Both the position numbers and the translations under genes were made by a program. Shown here piece after piece: positions 1 through 7,236 of a DNA stretch of 64,000 bases (positions are counted from its first letter, which is position 1; each line of letters starts with the position of its first letter). The notes under the pieces were generated by a model. It was not told where the DNA came from. It did not search any database and saw only the letters and a list, made by a program, of their open reading frames with translations. The stretch is taken from assembly GCF_018882385.1 (NCBI RefSeq), contig NZ_JACVON010000002.1:62001-126000 (forward strand). The letters run 5' to 3'. The DNA comes from Polynucleobacter sp. 30F-ANTBAC (GTDB lineage Bacteria; Pseudomonadota; Gammaproteobacteria; Burkholderiales; Burkholderiaceae).

Positions 1-50
1 CAGTTGGTAGAGCAGAGGATTGAAAACGCTGGCGCAGAGGATCAAAACAG
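1..50 (+). pseudogene. 5' fragment of a tRNA-Phe-like gene with duplicated anticodon arm
   Basis: Bases 1-26 match the D-loop to anticodon-loop part of the intact tRNA-Phe at 4934-5009 with one mismatch. After that the sequence diverges and no T-arm or acceptor 3' strand follows. The anticodon-arm block GCAGAGGATTGAAAAC (12-27) is nearly repeated at 34-48 with one base changed and one missing. The window starts inside the fragment, so its 5' part is unseen. I read it as a relic of recombination at tRNA-Phe, not a working tRNA. Confidence 0.6.
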
Positions 51-84
51 TTCTGCTACATTGCGATAAACCAAGCAAATCATA

Positions 85-108
85 GGTGTCCTAGCGACAC
101 CTTTTTTA
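85..108 (+). terminator. Intrinsic terminator
   Basis: AGGTGTC and GACACCT form a perfect 7-bp stem around a 5-base loop and are followed by a run of six T. It would end transcription coming from left of the window, probably from the tRNA-like unit at position 1. Confidence 0.75.
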
Positions 109-214
109 TTGGAACTTTCTGGTTTCAAATATTTTCAGATTGGCATTGGCAGTTTTAAATTGGTGCCTTAAAGAATTTTCTTGCTAAATTAATTTCTCAT
201 AGTAGAGTTTTGCT

Positions 215-1057
215 ATGGGTGAGCGAAAAAATAAACTGCAAAAATTTCTCAAGTTACATCCAAAATGTATTTTCTGTGGTGGTTATGTGGATGCCACTAC
301 GATTGAGCATTGTCCGCCAAGATCCTTATTTCAAAATAAGATGGCTCCTGAAAAATTCGAGTTTCCATCGTGCGTCGCATGTAATAACTATTCATCAGAT
401 GAAGACTTGATTGTTGCTGTTATGGCAAGAATGGGCTCACCTGCATTTGGAGATTCTGATGGAAGATTGGTTGGAATGATGAAGGCTTTAAATCGTCAAA
501 AGCCGAAGTTTTATAAATCATTTTTACCTTCTGCCACAGAGGCTAGGATTAATAATCGTCAGCTAGGAATTACGCCTACTGCAGGAATGACACATCAAGA
601 AATGGGTGTTTTAAATATAAATGATGAAACAAGGGAGGCTATAAAGGTATTTGCAAAGAAATTAGCCAAGGGAATTGCATATCTTGAAGAAGGCCTTATT
701 TTTAGTAATGATCATTGTTTAGCACTTAATTGGTTTACTAATGCGAATGTTATTAAAGATGGCGGACATAAGGTATTTGAAATACTTAGTCATATTGGTG
801 GAGTGACACCAAAATTAAGCAGAAATAGAGTGGTACTTAACAATCAGTTTGAATATAAATTCTCTTTATCTGATGATAAAAATTTAATTCTTATTCAGGC
901 TAAATTTGGAGAGTCATTTTTCTTGGTAATAAATGGGTGCATGACTGCTGGACATCTTGAAAATCTCTTAGAAAAAACTTATCAAGATTTAGGTAGAGAC
1001 TATAGACCGTTTGAAATTATTCAGGGGATAGCAATGGATCCTATTAGCTCTAATTAA
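215..1057 (+). CDS. HNH-type zinc-finger protein, putative endonuclease
   Basis: A 280-residue protein. Near the N-terminus (about residues 18-60) it has a CxxC pair (CIFC), then EHCPP, then CVACN. This CxxC...H...CxxCN layout is typical of HNH nuclease zinc folds, where the cysteine pairs bind structural zinc and the central His takes part in catalysis. The remaining 220 residues match nothing I recognise. The gene is AT-rich and lies between a tRNA-Phe relic and a Mrr-like nuclease gene in the same orientation, a setting that suggests defence or a mobile element. The hairpin at 1071-1091 follows it. DNA cleavage is inferred from the motif only; the fold also occurs in non-nuclease proteins. 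Confidence 0.55.
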   Translation: MGERKNKLQKFLKLHPKCIFCGGYVDATTIEHCPPRSLFQNKMAPEKFEFPSCVACNNYSSDEDLIVAVMARMGSPAFGDSDGRLVGMMKALNRQKPKFYKSFLPSATEARINNRQLGITPTAGMTHQEMGVLNINDETREAIKVFAKKLAKGIAYLEEGLIFSNDHCLALNWFTNANVIKDGGHKVFEILSHIGGVTPKLSRNRVVLNNQFEYKFSLSDDKNLILIQAKFGESFFLVINGCMTAGHLENLLEKTYQDLGRDYRPFEIIQGIAMDPISSN

Positions 1058-1070
1058 AGTAATTTTGTTT

Positions 1071-1095
1071 AGCGTCTAGTTAAGGGACGCTTGTT
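1071..1095 (+). repeat. Hairpin repeat copy 1 (possible weak terminator)
   Basis: AGCGTC and GACGCT form a 6-bp stem with a 9-base loop, followed by a T-rich but interrupted stretch. The core GCGTCTAGTTAAGGGACGCTT recurs at 2143-2163 with a single change. Each copy sits just after one of the two nuclease-like genes, so these may be paired terminators or element-specific repeats. Confidence 0.5.
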
Positions 1096-1161
1096 TGTGT
1101 CTGTTCTAAACCAGCATAACATTAAGTTCACATAATGCCAGGGTAAAGTTATCATTACAAA

Positions 1162-2118
1162 ATGTATCAAATTGGACTAAAAAATTCCGCATGGGTATTG
1201 ATAACAGACGGCAATGAGATTTTTACCGCAGAGGAAGATGTTCGTTATTACACAAAGCCTTGTTCACCAGGTTGTGGGCCTGGAAAAAATAGATTCTCTA
1301 GGATGTCTCTTTCGCAAGATCAATTAGTTGAGTATTGCAAGCAAAATCAAATTACATTAAGAGCCGCAGTCGGAGTCATGGAAAAGACTAAGCGAATAAT
1401 TGGCCCAAGCACTTTGGCAGGTGGGCTGGGCGCACTAGTTGGCGGGCCAATTGGAGCAGCCTTGGGGTTTGGTATCGCAGGCTACATCTCGTCCCAGTCT
1501 GATTTTGAGCTTAAAAATATAGTTTCAAAATTTGAAAATGCTAAAAGAAAAACGCAAGATTGGAGTGAAGCCGACAAGCAGATTGAAGCATATGAGACAA
1601 AAAAGTTATTGGACTATGAGGAACTTGCAAGAAATAGCTGGAATAAGTATTACAAACTAAGAAGTCTTGATTCAATAGATAGCCTAGAAGGGACTGAGTT
1701 TGAGCATATAGTCAAAGAGATTTATATCAGTAAAGGATATAAAGCTAAATTAACACCAAAAACTGGAGACTACGGCGTAGACATTGTTGCCACTCAAAAG
1801 GATCAAAAGTTAGCTATTCAAGCGAAGCGGTACTCTCAGCCTGTTGGTGTCAAGGCAGTTCAAGAGGTTGTTTCTGGCGCATACTATTACAAAGCAAGTA
1901 AAGCAATAGTAATAACAAATTCATTCTTCACCTCAAATGCAAAAGAATTAGCAAGCACGCTTAATGTTGAGCTAATCGATAGACCAAATCTAATGAATAT
2001 GTGGAATAAAGCATTTCCTCAGAATAGTACTATTCCGCCTTTTGATATTGAAAAGTACGAGGAGATAAAAAAGGAAATAATTGGTACTCTATGGAGACTT
2101 AAAAAGTCCAAACTCTAA
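1162..2118 (+). CDS. Membrane-associated Mrr-like restriction endonuclease
   Basis: A 318-residue protein. The C-terminal part (about 175-275) carries a Mrr-type PD-(D/E)xK nuclease core: EFEHIVKEIY, then GDYGVDIV with the catalytic Asp, then IQAKRY as the QxK part of the motif, then conserved VQEVVSGA and VITNSFFT. Residues about 78-110 are hydrophobic and glycine-rich (LAGGLGALVGGPIGAALGFG), like a glycine-zipper membrane hairpin. A charged linker joins the two parts. Mrr-family enzymes cut DNA, often modified DNA, so the family role is restriction or quality control. The membrane-type segment suggests anchoring or pore-like assembly, which is inference. It follows the HNH gene by 104 bp. 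Confidence 0.75.
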   Translation: MYQIGLKNSAWVLITDGNEIFTAEEDVRYYTKPCSPGCGPGKNRFSRMSLSQDQLVEYCKQNQITLRAAVGVMEKTKRIIGPSTLAGGLGALVGGPIGAALGFGIAGYISSQSDFELKNIVSKFENAKRKTQDWSEADKQIEAYETKKLLDYEELARNSWNKYYKLRSLDSIDSLEGTEFEHIVKEIYISKGYKAKLTPKTGDYGVDIVATQKDQKLAIQAKRYSQPVGVKAVQEVVSGAYYYKASKAIVITNSFFTSNAKELASTLNVELIDRPNLMNMWNKAFPQNSTIPPFDIEKYEEIKKEIIGTLWRLKKSKL

Positions 2119-2142
2119 ATATTGAGTGATAGAGATTATTCG

Positions 2143-2163
2143 GCGTCTAGTCAAGGGACGCTT
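2143..2163 (+). repeat. Hairpin repeat copy 2
   Basis: GCGTCTAGTCAAGGGACGCTT differs from the copy at 1072-1092 by one base in the loop. It lies between the stop of the Mrr-like gene and the convergent stop of the gene at 2162, with which it overlaps by two bases. Confidence 0.5.
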
Positions 2164-2578
2164 AATTAAAAGTTAAACAAACTTTTTCATGTAGTGATTC
2201 CTGTATTGAGTTCTCGCTAGTTTTACTCCAGTTATCTTTGCTACTGTAATCGTAGTCTTTCTTTAGTTCACCTGCAGCACCTACATCACTCCATATTTGA
2301 ATTCTCTTATTTTTATAACTATTTCTACTGCAATTGATTAATTGAGTAGCTAGAGTGGAGCGATAGGTGAAGTTAGGGTCTTCTGCCGTAAATTTTTGAG
2401 GCGCATAGTAATTTTTCAGTATCTGAACAGTTCGATATTGCTCATTACGTGTAATTGAGGATGGTGAATAAAAAGCTATGAAGCCTAATTTTTTAGATTC
2501 CTCGTATTGCACCCAAGTCTCGGCATGAAGGCTTGAAGAAATGATTATTAATAGAAAACTTACGTATTTAAAAGGCAT
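2162..2578 (-). CDS. Exported protein resembling the surface-adhesin E family
   Basis: A 138-residue protein with an N-terminal signal peptide (hydrophobic FLLIIISSSLHA, cleavage probably after HA). The mature part has a Trp near its start, scattered aromatic residues and two Cys (LINCS and KVCLTF) at spacings like the small betaproteobacterial 'surface-adhesin protein E' family. That name comes from distant similarity and does not prove adhesion. I chose the ATG at 2578 over an upstream TTG at 2593, because the upstream choice would overlap the preceding gene and lengthen the signal peptide. The gene starts 5 bp after the stop of the upstream gene, so the two are probably co-transcribed. Confidence 0.5.
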   Translation of the reverse strand: MPFKYVSFLLIIISSSLHAETWVQYEESKKLGFIAFYSPSSITRNEQYRTVQILKNYYAPQKFTAEDPNFTYRSTLATQLINCSRNSYKNKRIQIWSDVGAAGELKKDYDYSSKDNWSKTSENSIQESLHEKVCLTFN

Positions 2579-2583
2579 GATAA

Positions 2584-3579
2584 CTAATTCCAAGAAACAA
2601 GAATATCTACTTCATCATTCTGAGTGCTTTGAATACTTACGTTATAGCCTAACTTTTTAAATAAGCCTTCAAACGCTAGTTCGTCAAGTAGGGTGTAAGT
2701 TTCAGCTTTGTTTTCAAATTCTATCCTGTATCCACTGCTGAATTTGTATAAATGGAGATTCAATGAAGTGGCATTGCGGGATACTTTTTCTTCAACAGAG
2801 TTTGCAAAAGCACTGAGAAATAGTTGACCATGAAATGATGCAAGCCAACCAAAACTCAGGGTATCGAAATAATCACTGGTTGGCTCATAATTAAAAACAT
2901 CATCTTCATTAAGAGTTAGCCATGAAATAATTTGGGCAAACTTATCGATATCAAATTTATGAATATCTAAATACGAAAAAATATTATTTAAATTTTCAAA
3001 AACTAAGTTGATCGTATCAAGATATCTTTCACAAGTCTTTTTTTCTTCATCGGAAGAAATCTTTGAAAAATCGAATAATTCTGAACTGAATAAAAGTGAT
3101 GCTTGGAATATTGCCAAAATATCGCCTTTAAGTTTTGAGTTTTCATCAAATGTTGAATTTAGGAATTCTTCAATTTCATGAAAATCAATCTCACATACAG
3201 CGTGTGGTTGAAGATATTTAAGTAAAGAAGCTATTGTTTTTTGTGATTTAGCAATTGCTATTTCATCTCTTTTTATATAGTCAAGATGATTTAATTTTGA
3301 ATCCAAAATCCTAAGTTCATAATCTGAACTATGAATAGAGAAAACATCAAATCCCTTTTCTTCGAATAAATTGTTATATGAATCATTTAGATCATCAAAT
3401 TCATATCCAAGATCTAATTCAGTTTCTCCTTCAGTTGCAGCTTCTAAACATCTTGTAAAAATATCATCTAGGATCCTAGCTCTTTTTAATTTATCTGCCT
3501 TAATCTCTTCTTGAGCAGCTTTTTTCAAAAGCTCTCTTTCTTGAACTTTTTGTTTTATTGATGAGGCTGATATTTTCAT
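2584..3579 (-). CDS. Unknown acidic protein, 331 aa
   Basis: I do not recognise this protein. The first 40 residues are Lys/Glu/Arg-rich and probably helical or coiled coil. The middle is rich in Phe, Leu, Asp and Ser and looks all-helical. A segment near residue 70 (LFEEKGFDVFSIHSSD) resembles one near the C-terminus (LFKKLGYNVSIQSTQND), so a small alpha/beta unit may be repeated. No signal peptide or membrane segment is seen. It is AT-rich and sits directly upstream of the exported protein at 2162-2578. Confidence 0.5.
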   Translation of the reverse strand: MKISASSIKQKVQERELLKKAAQEEIKADKLKRARILDDIFTRCLEAATEGETELDLGYEFDDLNDSYNNLFEEKGFDVFSIHSSDYELRILDSKLNHLDYIKRDEIAIAKSQKTIASLLKYLQPHAVCEIDFHEIEEFLNSTFDENSKLKGDILAIFQASLLFSSELFDFSKISSDEEKKTCERYLDTINLVFENLNNIFSYLDIHKFDIDKFAQIISWLTLNEDDVFNYEPTSDYFDTLSFGWLASFHGQLFLSAFANSVEEKVSRNATSLNLHLYKFSSGYRIEFENKAETYTLLDELAFEGLFKKLGYNVSIQSTQNDEVDILVSWN

Positions 3580-3666
3580 AAGTTAGTTTTTTAATATTTT
3601 ATTTGTAACTAAAATTTATCTCTTAATTAGAGTAGTTCCAACACTTTGTTTAAGTAATATGATTTA

Positions 3667-3819
3667 TTAGTTAAATAAACCACTTATATTACCTAAGTCT
3701 TTGGCTCCACCTTGTTTGACTAACTTATCTAACCAGTCAGTACCGCCTAGTCCGATAGTCCATGAGGCTAGAGAATTCTCAGCTGATTCTTTTCGTACGA
3801 TTATTTGCCAACATAACAT
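3667..3819 (-). CDS. Small unknown protein, 50 aa
   Basis: A 50-residue frame starting MLCWQIIVRK and ending in GNISGLFN. Its ATG lies 7 bp after the TGA of the upstream frame, with an AGG ribosome-binding site in between, so it looks translationally coupled. I see no known domain. Because the upstream frame appears truncated, this gene may belong to a decaying operon. Confidence 0.4.
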   Translation of the reverse strand: MLCWQIIVRKESAENSLASWTIGLGGTDWLDKLVKQGGAKDLGNISGLFN

Positions 3820-3826
3820 ATTGACC

Positions 3827-4267
3827 TCATTTCTTTGGGGACCATAACTTAAACTTTGGATCACTATTGGTAAATGAAGAGTAACTATTAAGTGACATAT
3901 TTTTAATTGCCAGTCTCATAGCTTCTAACATTGAAGCATAACTATGTTGTGGCTCACCAGTTAATGAATTAAAAGGATCATTTTCTGTTCGTTCTTTGTA
4001 CTGTTTACATTTATCTTTAAGAAAAGTTTCTAAAGGAATAAAAAGGTAATCAGTAAGAGTGAACGTTACAGTAGGCGCAAGAAAGTCAGAGTCCATTCGA
4101 GAGCTTTCTTTTGCCGTTTTCATAATTTCTAAAATGTTTGCAAAAGTACTTATTGGCGCCCCAGTGTCAGAGCTATAAGTGGGAATCCCTGCATTTTCAT
4201 CTTCTTCGCAAGCTGACCTTAATAAATCATTGAGCTCTTTAAAAGTGTATTCGTATAAAGTAATTGT
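3827..4267 (-). pseudogene. 5'-truncated unknown gene
   Basis: The frame is open from 4267 down to the TGA at 3827, about 146 codons. The first ATG is only at 4123, but protein-like sequence (LYEYTFKELNDLLRSACEED) continues upstream of it up to the break near 4267. No ATG, GTG or TTG is available there, so the natural start seems to be lost. A 98-residue product from 4123 could still be made. The break coincides with the start of the truncated plus-strand frame at 4259. Confidence 0.45.
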
Positions 4268-4441
4268 CTAGTTGCATATGAAAGTGATTACCAAGAAGAG
4301 TTTGCTCGTAATAAGAAAACAAATGAGTATGAGCAGGTTTTAGATTGGGGGGGCGTTTGGGATATAGCCGCTGAAAATAGAAGAGAAGCATTTAATGCTA
4401 TGAAAGAAAGATATTCTTGGGTGACAGACGCGATGTATTAA
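4259..4441 (+). pseudogene. 5'-truncated unknown gene fragment, plus strand
   Basis: Sixty codons are open without a plausible start, following a TAA at 4256. The translation includes VAYESDYQEEFARNKK and VWDIAAENRREAFNAMKERY and ends in WVTDAMY. The composition is protein-like and helical. It looks like the C-terminal end of a gene whose beginning was deleted at the same junction that removed the start of the minus-strand gene next to it. Confidence 0.4.
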
Positions 4442-4523
4442 GTTTTATAAATTTTGCAATCCTCAAATAAGTTAATGTTTTTTAAAGTTTGACTAAACAA
4501 TACACTTTATGTCCTTATAAGCC

Positions 4524-4742
4524 TCAAATATCTTTTAGGAATGGATTGCCACAATTATTTCTAGCATCAGACTCGGCTGAGGTTTCAACGTAGGGATGTA
4601 TATGCCAAGAGCTATCCATTTTTTTTGAAATAAAATTATCAGGATTTTCGAGAGCTAAATTTCTCGCTTGTTCTTTATTGTTGGCAATAACCTCAAGCCT
4701 ATAAATTTGGCTTTTTTCAAGATAAACAAAAAATTTAGTCAT
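4524..4742 (-). CDS. Small unknown protein, possibly DpnD/PcfM-like
   Basis: A 72-residue protein from the ATG at 4742. The beginning (FFVYLEKSQIYRLEVIANNK, then EQARNLALE) has the beta-beta-alpha look of DpnD/PcfM-like small proteins, in which two strands precede a helix with the pattern 'EA...A'. The similarity is weak. The upstream alternative start at 4784 would add 14 residues. It is the last gene of the left accessory block before tRNA-Phe. Confidence 0.4.
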   Translation of the reverse strand: MTKFFVYLEKSQIYRLEVIANNKEQARNLALENPDNFISKKMDSSWHIHPYVETSAESDARNNCGNPFLKDI

Positions 4743-4933
4743 AGCATTTAGGATATTGGTTCCAAAATCCAATAATAACCCCAATCCTCTGCCCTACCAC
4801 TCGCAATCACTTGTACCGTCAGCAGGATTAGACATCTCCACCCATCATGGGATGCTTGTAGCATAACGAGAGTTGGCCACAGTAAGGCACATTTGCCCAG
4901 CCTGGCCAGCATATAGTACAATTCTTGATTCTT

Positions 4934-5009
4934 GGCCTGGTAGCTCAGTCGGTAGAGCAGAGGATTGAAAATCCTTGTGTCGGTGGTTCGATTCCGCCCC
5001 GGGCCACCA
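4934..5009 (+). tRNA. tRNA-Phe (GAA)
   Basis: A complete 76-base cloverleaf with encoded CCA. The acceptor strands GGCCTGG and CCGGGCC pair with one T-G wobble. The anticodon loop TTGAAAA gives GAA, and the T-loop is TTCGATT. It is followed at once by a strong terminator. Part of its 3' end recurs at 7172 and part of its 5' half at 1-26, so it has served as an integration site. Confidence 0.95.
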
Positions 5010-5049
5010 AGATTCTATAAACCACCCTCGGGTGGTTTTTTCATTTGGG
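4984..5049 (+). repeat. Direct repeat copy 1: 3' end of tRNA-Phe plus terminator (att-like)
   Basis: These 66 bases recur at 7172-7236 with three substitutions and one missing base. Duplication of a tRNA 3' end is the usual product of tyrosine-integrase insertion. The 2.1 kb between the copies carries only two membrane-protein genes. Confidence 0.75.
5020..5042 (+). terminator. Terminator of tRNA-Phe
   Basis: AACCACC and GGTGGTT form a 7-bp stem with loop CTCG, followed by T residues. Confidence 0.9.
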
Positions 5050-5086
5050 GATTGATCAGGGTCTGTAGTCGTAGAATGTTATTTAA

Positions 5087-5848
5087 ATGCCAATTAAGTT
5101 CATTCAGCTTCTAACAAGCACTCAACGGTCACACAAAACCAATATTCAGTTGGGCGCTTATATGGCGTTCGTTGCAGGCGCCGTTAATGCGGGAGGATTT
5201 TTGGCGATTGCTCGTTATACATCTCATATGAGTGGAATTATTTCTGCCATTGGTGATGATTTAGCCCTGAATAATATGATGGCTGTTTTGGGCGGCATAT
5301 CACTTTTGCTTTCATTTCTATTTGGAGCTGCTGCAACTGCCATTATTGTTAACTGGGGGCATAGAAAAAAAATTCATAGTGAGTTTGCTTTGCCTTTATT
5401 AGTGGAAGCTATTTTGCTGTTGATATTTGGATTGGTTGGGGCGAACTTGAATCTGCATATGCCTTTAACAGTTCCAGCCATTGCCCTGCTTCTCTGTTTT
5501 GTCATGGGCTTACAAAACGCGATTGTTACTAAAGCTTCAATGGCAGAAATTAGAACCACTCACATGACGGGTGTTATCACCGATATTGGAATTGAGCTGG
5601 GCAAGTTGATTTATTGGAATAAGTCACAAGAAGCTAACGAGATTGGTTATGTCAAAGCTAATAGAGCGAGGCTAAAAACCCACTTATTCATTTTTGGGAT
5701 GTTTTTAATTGGTGGAATTATTGGGGCAATAAGTTTTAAAAAGGTGGGCTATATTTCAGTAGTGCCGCTATCTCTTTCTCTTATCTTCATTGCTGGCCTT
5801 CAGATATATCGAGACATTAGGGCAATCCTGAAAGATCGGGCACCTTAG
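5087..5848 (+). CDS. YoaK family (DUF1275) membrane protein
   Basis: A 253-residue inner-membrane protein with about six hydrophobic segments. It shows the family signatures AGAVNAGGF near residue 31, TSHMSG near 45, MGLQNA near 142 and RTTHMTG near 155. Family length is normally 220-250, so it is complete. Transport is often suggested for YoaK/DUF1275, but no substrate is established. It lies 77 bp after tRNA-Phe and 131 bp before an MFS gene, between the two att-like repeats, so it probably arrived with that segment. Confidence 0.85.
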   Translation: MPIKFIQLLTSTQRSHKTNIQLGAYMAFVAGAVNAGGFLAIARYTSHMSGIISAIGDDLALNNMMAVLGGISLLLSFLFGAAATAIIVNWGHRKKIHSEFALPLLVEAILLLIFGLVGANLNLHMPLTVPAIALLLCFVMGLQNAIVTKASMAEIRTTHMTGVITDIGIELGKLIYWNKSQEANEIGYVKANRARLKTHLFIFGMFLIGGIIGAISFKKVGYISVVPLSLSLIFIAGLQIYRDIRAILKDRAP

Positions 5849-5979
5849 GCCCTGGCAGATACTAGCTGCCTCAATATTCCCTCATCATTAAGCATCTTAA
5901 AAACATTCCTGTGTTGGTCGATGGCGTTTAAAACGACATATACGCTACTATTAGACTATTCATAGTTAATGTGTGAAAT

Positions 5980-7146
5980 ATGAGCCTATCTAAAAAGATC
6001 ATTGCCTATATCAATATAGCCCACTTCATAGATCATTACGCCATGCTGATCTTTGCCGCGGCAGTGATTGTTATTGCCCCTACTTTTAATATGAGCTATG
6101 GGGAATTGCTTCCGTATGCTACCCCGGGATTTATTGCTTTTGGCGCGGGCTCATTGCTTACAGGATGGTTGGGCGATAAGTGGAGTCGTCGCAATATGAT
6201 GGCTATTTTCTTTTTCGGAATGGGATCCGCCCTTCTTGGTGTTTCTTTTATTCAAACACCACTTCAACTAGGTGTCATGCTCTTATGGATTGGCATGATA
6301 GCTTCCATTTACCATCCAGTTGGAACTGCGATGCTTGTTTCTCATGCTGAAAAGTTAGGAAAAGAAATGGGTATTAATGGCGTCTGGGGAAATGTTGGAG
6401 TCGCTTCTTCAGCCCTCATCACAGGGGTTATTACTCAATACTTTGGATGGCGTATCGCATTTCTAGTGCCCGCAGTCATTTGCTTGGCTGTCGGTTTTTT
6501 ATATCTACGAAATATTCCAAGATCAGTTGATCAAATTGTTAAAAAATCTTCAGCAGGTTCAGCTCGGGTATCGAAGTCGGTAATGATTTGGGTTGTGGCA
6601 TCTCTTGTTATAACGGTCATCGCCAGCTCCACGACGTTTAATGCGATTACAGTCGCTTTGCCAAAACTATTTCAAGAGAGACTTTCAAATCTAACCACTA
6701 ATACCGCAACTCTGGGAATCATTACATTTTTTGTGTACTTGTCTGGAGCTCTTGCTCAATACATTATTGGAAACTTGCTAGATAAGTACCCTCTTAAAAA
6801 TATATTCTTACCTCTATCGATTGTGATTGTTCCAACACTTTATCTGGCTTCAACAACAGGTGATTATTGGTTAATTGTTTTAGCGAGTTTTATTATTGTC
6901 GCTATCTTTGGACAGGTAACCGTGAACGATACGATGCTGGGTAAATATACGGCTGATGAGTGGAGAGGCCGTGCCTATGCGGCAAGATACTTTTTAGGCT
7001 TTACTGCCGCAGGACTATCAGTGGGATTGGTCTCAATTCTTTATAACCAAGGCGGCTTTGATTTGATGCTAAAAGCGATTGCCGGATTGAGTTTACTTAC
7101 GGTTGTTGGCGCAGTTATTTTCCCCAAAGAAAATAGAGCGAGCTAG
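5980..7146 (+). CDS. MFS transporter (12 TM)
   Basis: A 388-residue major facilitator protein with about 12 hydrophobic segments. The MFS loop 2-3 motif is present as GWLGDKWSRRN near residue 63, and the N-terminal half ends in FLYLRNIP. The general look (short N-terminus, YHPVGTAMLV in helix 4) is closest to the fosmidomycin-resistance/Fsr-like group of drug or metabolite exporters. Specificity cannot be read from sequence. It is bounded on the right by the degenerate tRNA-Phe 3' end. Confidence 0.85.
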   Translation: MSLSKKIIAYINIAHFIDHYAMLIFAAAVIVIAPTFNMSYGELLPYATPGFIAFGAGSLLTGWLGDKWSRRNMMAIFFFGMGSALLGVSFIQTPLQLGVMLLWIGMIASIYHPVGTAMLVSHAEKLGKEMGINGVWGNVGVASSALITGVITQYFGWRIAFLVPAVICLAVGFLYLRNIPRSVDQIVKKSSAGSARVSKSVMIWVVASLVITVIASSTTFNAITVALPKLFQERLSNLTTNTATLGIITFFVYLSGALAQYIIGNLLDKYPLKNIFLPLSIVIVPTLYLASTTGDYWLIVLASFIIVAIFGQVTVNDTMLGKYTADEWRGRAYAARYFLGFTAAGLSVGLVSILYNQGGFDLMLKAIAGLSLLTVVGAVIFPKENRAS

Positions 7147-7171
7147 ATTTTAGATTGTCGATCCTCCGCCT

Positions 7172-7236
7172 TGGTTGATTCCGCCCCGGGCCATCAAGAT
7201 TCTATAAACCACCTTCGGGTGGTTTTTTCATTTAGG
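7172..7236 (+). repeat. Direct repeat copy 2: degenerate tRNA-Phe 3' end plus terminator
   Basis: Matches 4984-5049 except for a lost C in the T-loop, a C-to-T change in the CCA region, a C-to-T in the terminator loop and a G-to-A at the end. Without the 5' half it cannot be a tRNA. It marks the right end of the inserted segment and overlaps the last bases of the minus-strand cupin gene. Confidence 0.75.
7207..7228 (+). terminator. Terminator copied with the att-like repeat
   Basis: AACCACC and GGTGGTT form a 7-bp stem with a TTCG tetraloop, followed by six T (the last two stem bases plus four). It now serves the MFS gene at 5980-7146. Confidence 0.85.

Noticed and set aside
1071-2163. Integron attC sites after the two nuclease-like genes
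   Set aside because: The repeats are only about 21 bases, lack the paired RYYYAAC/GTTRRRY core sites and the longer attC fold, and no integron integrase is in view.
7172-7200. Second functional tRNA-Phe
   Set aside because: Only the T-arm and acceptor 3' strand are present, with a lost base in the T-loop and a changed CCA.
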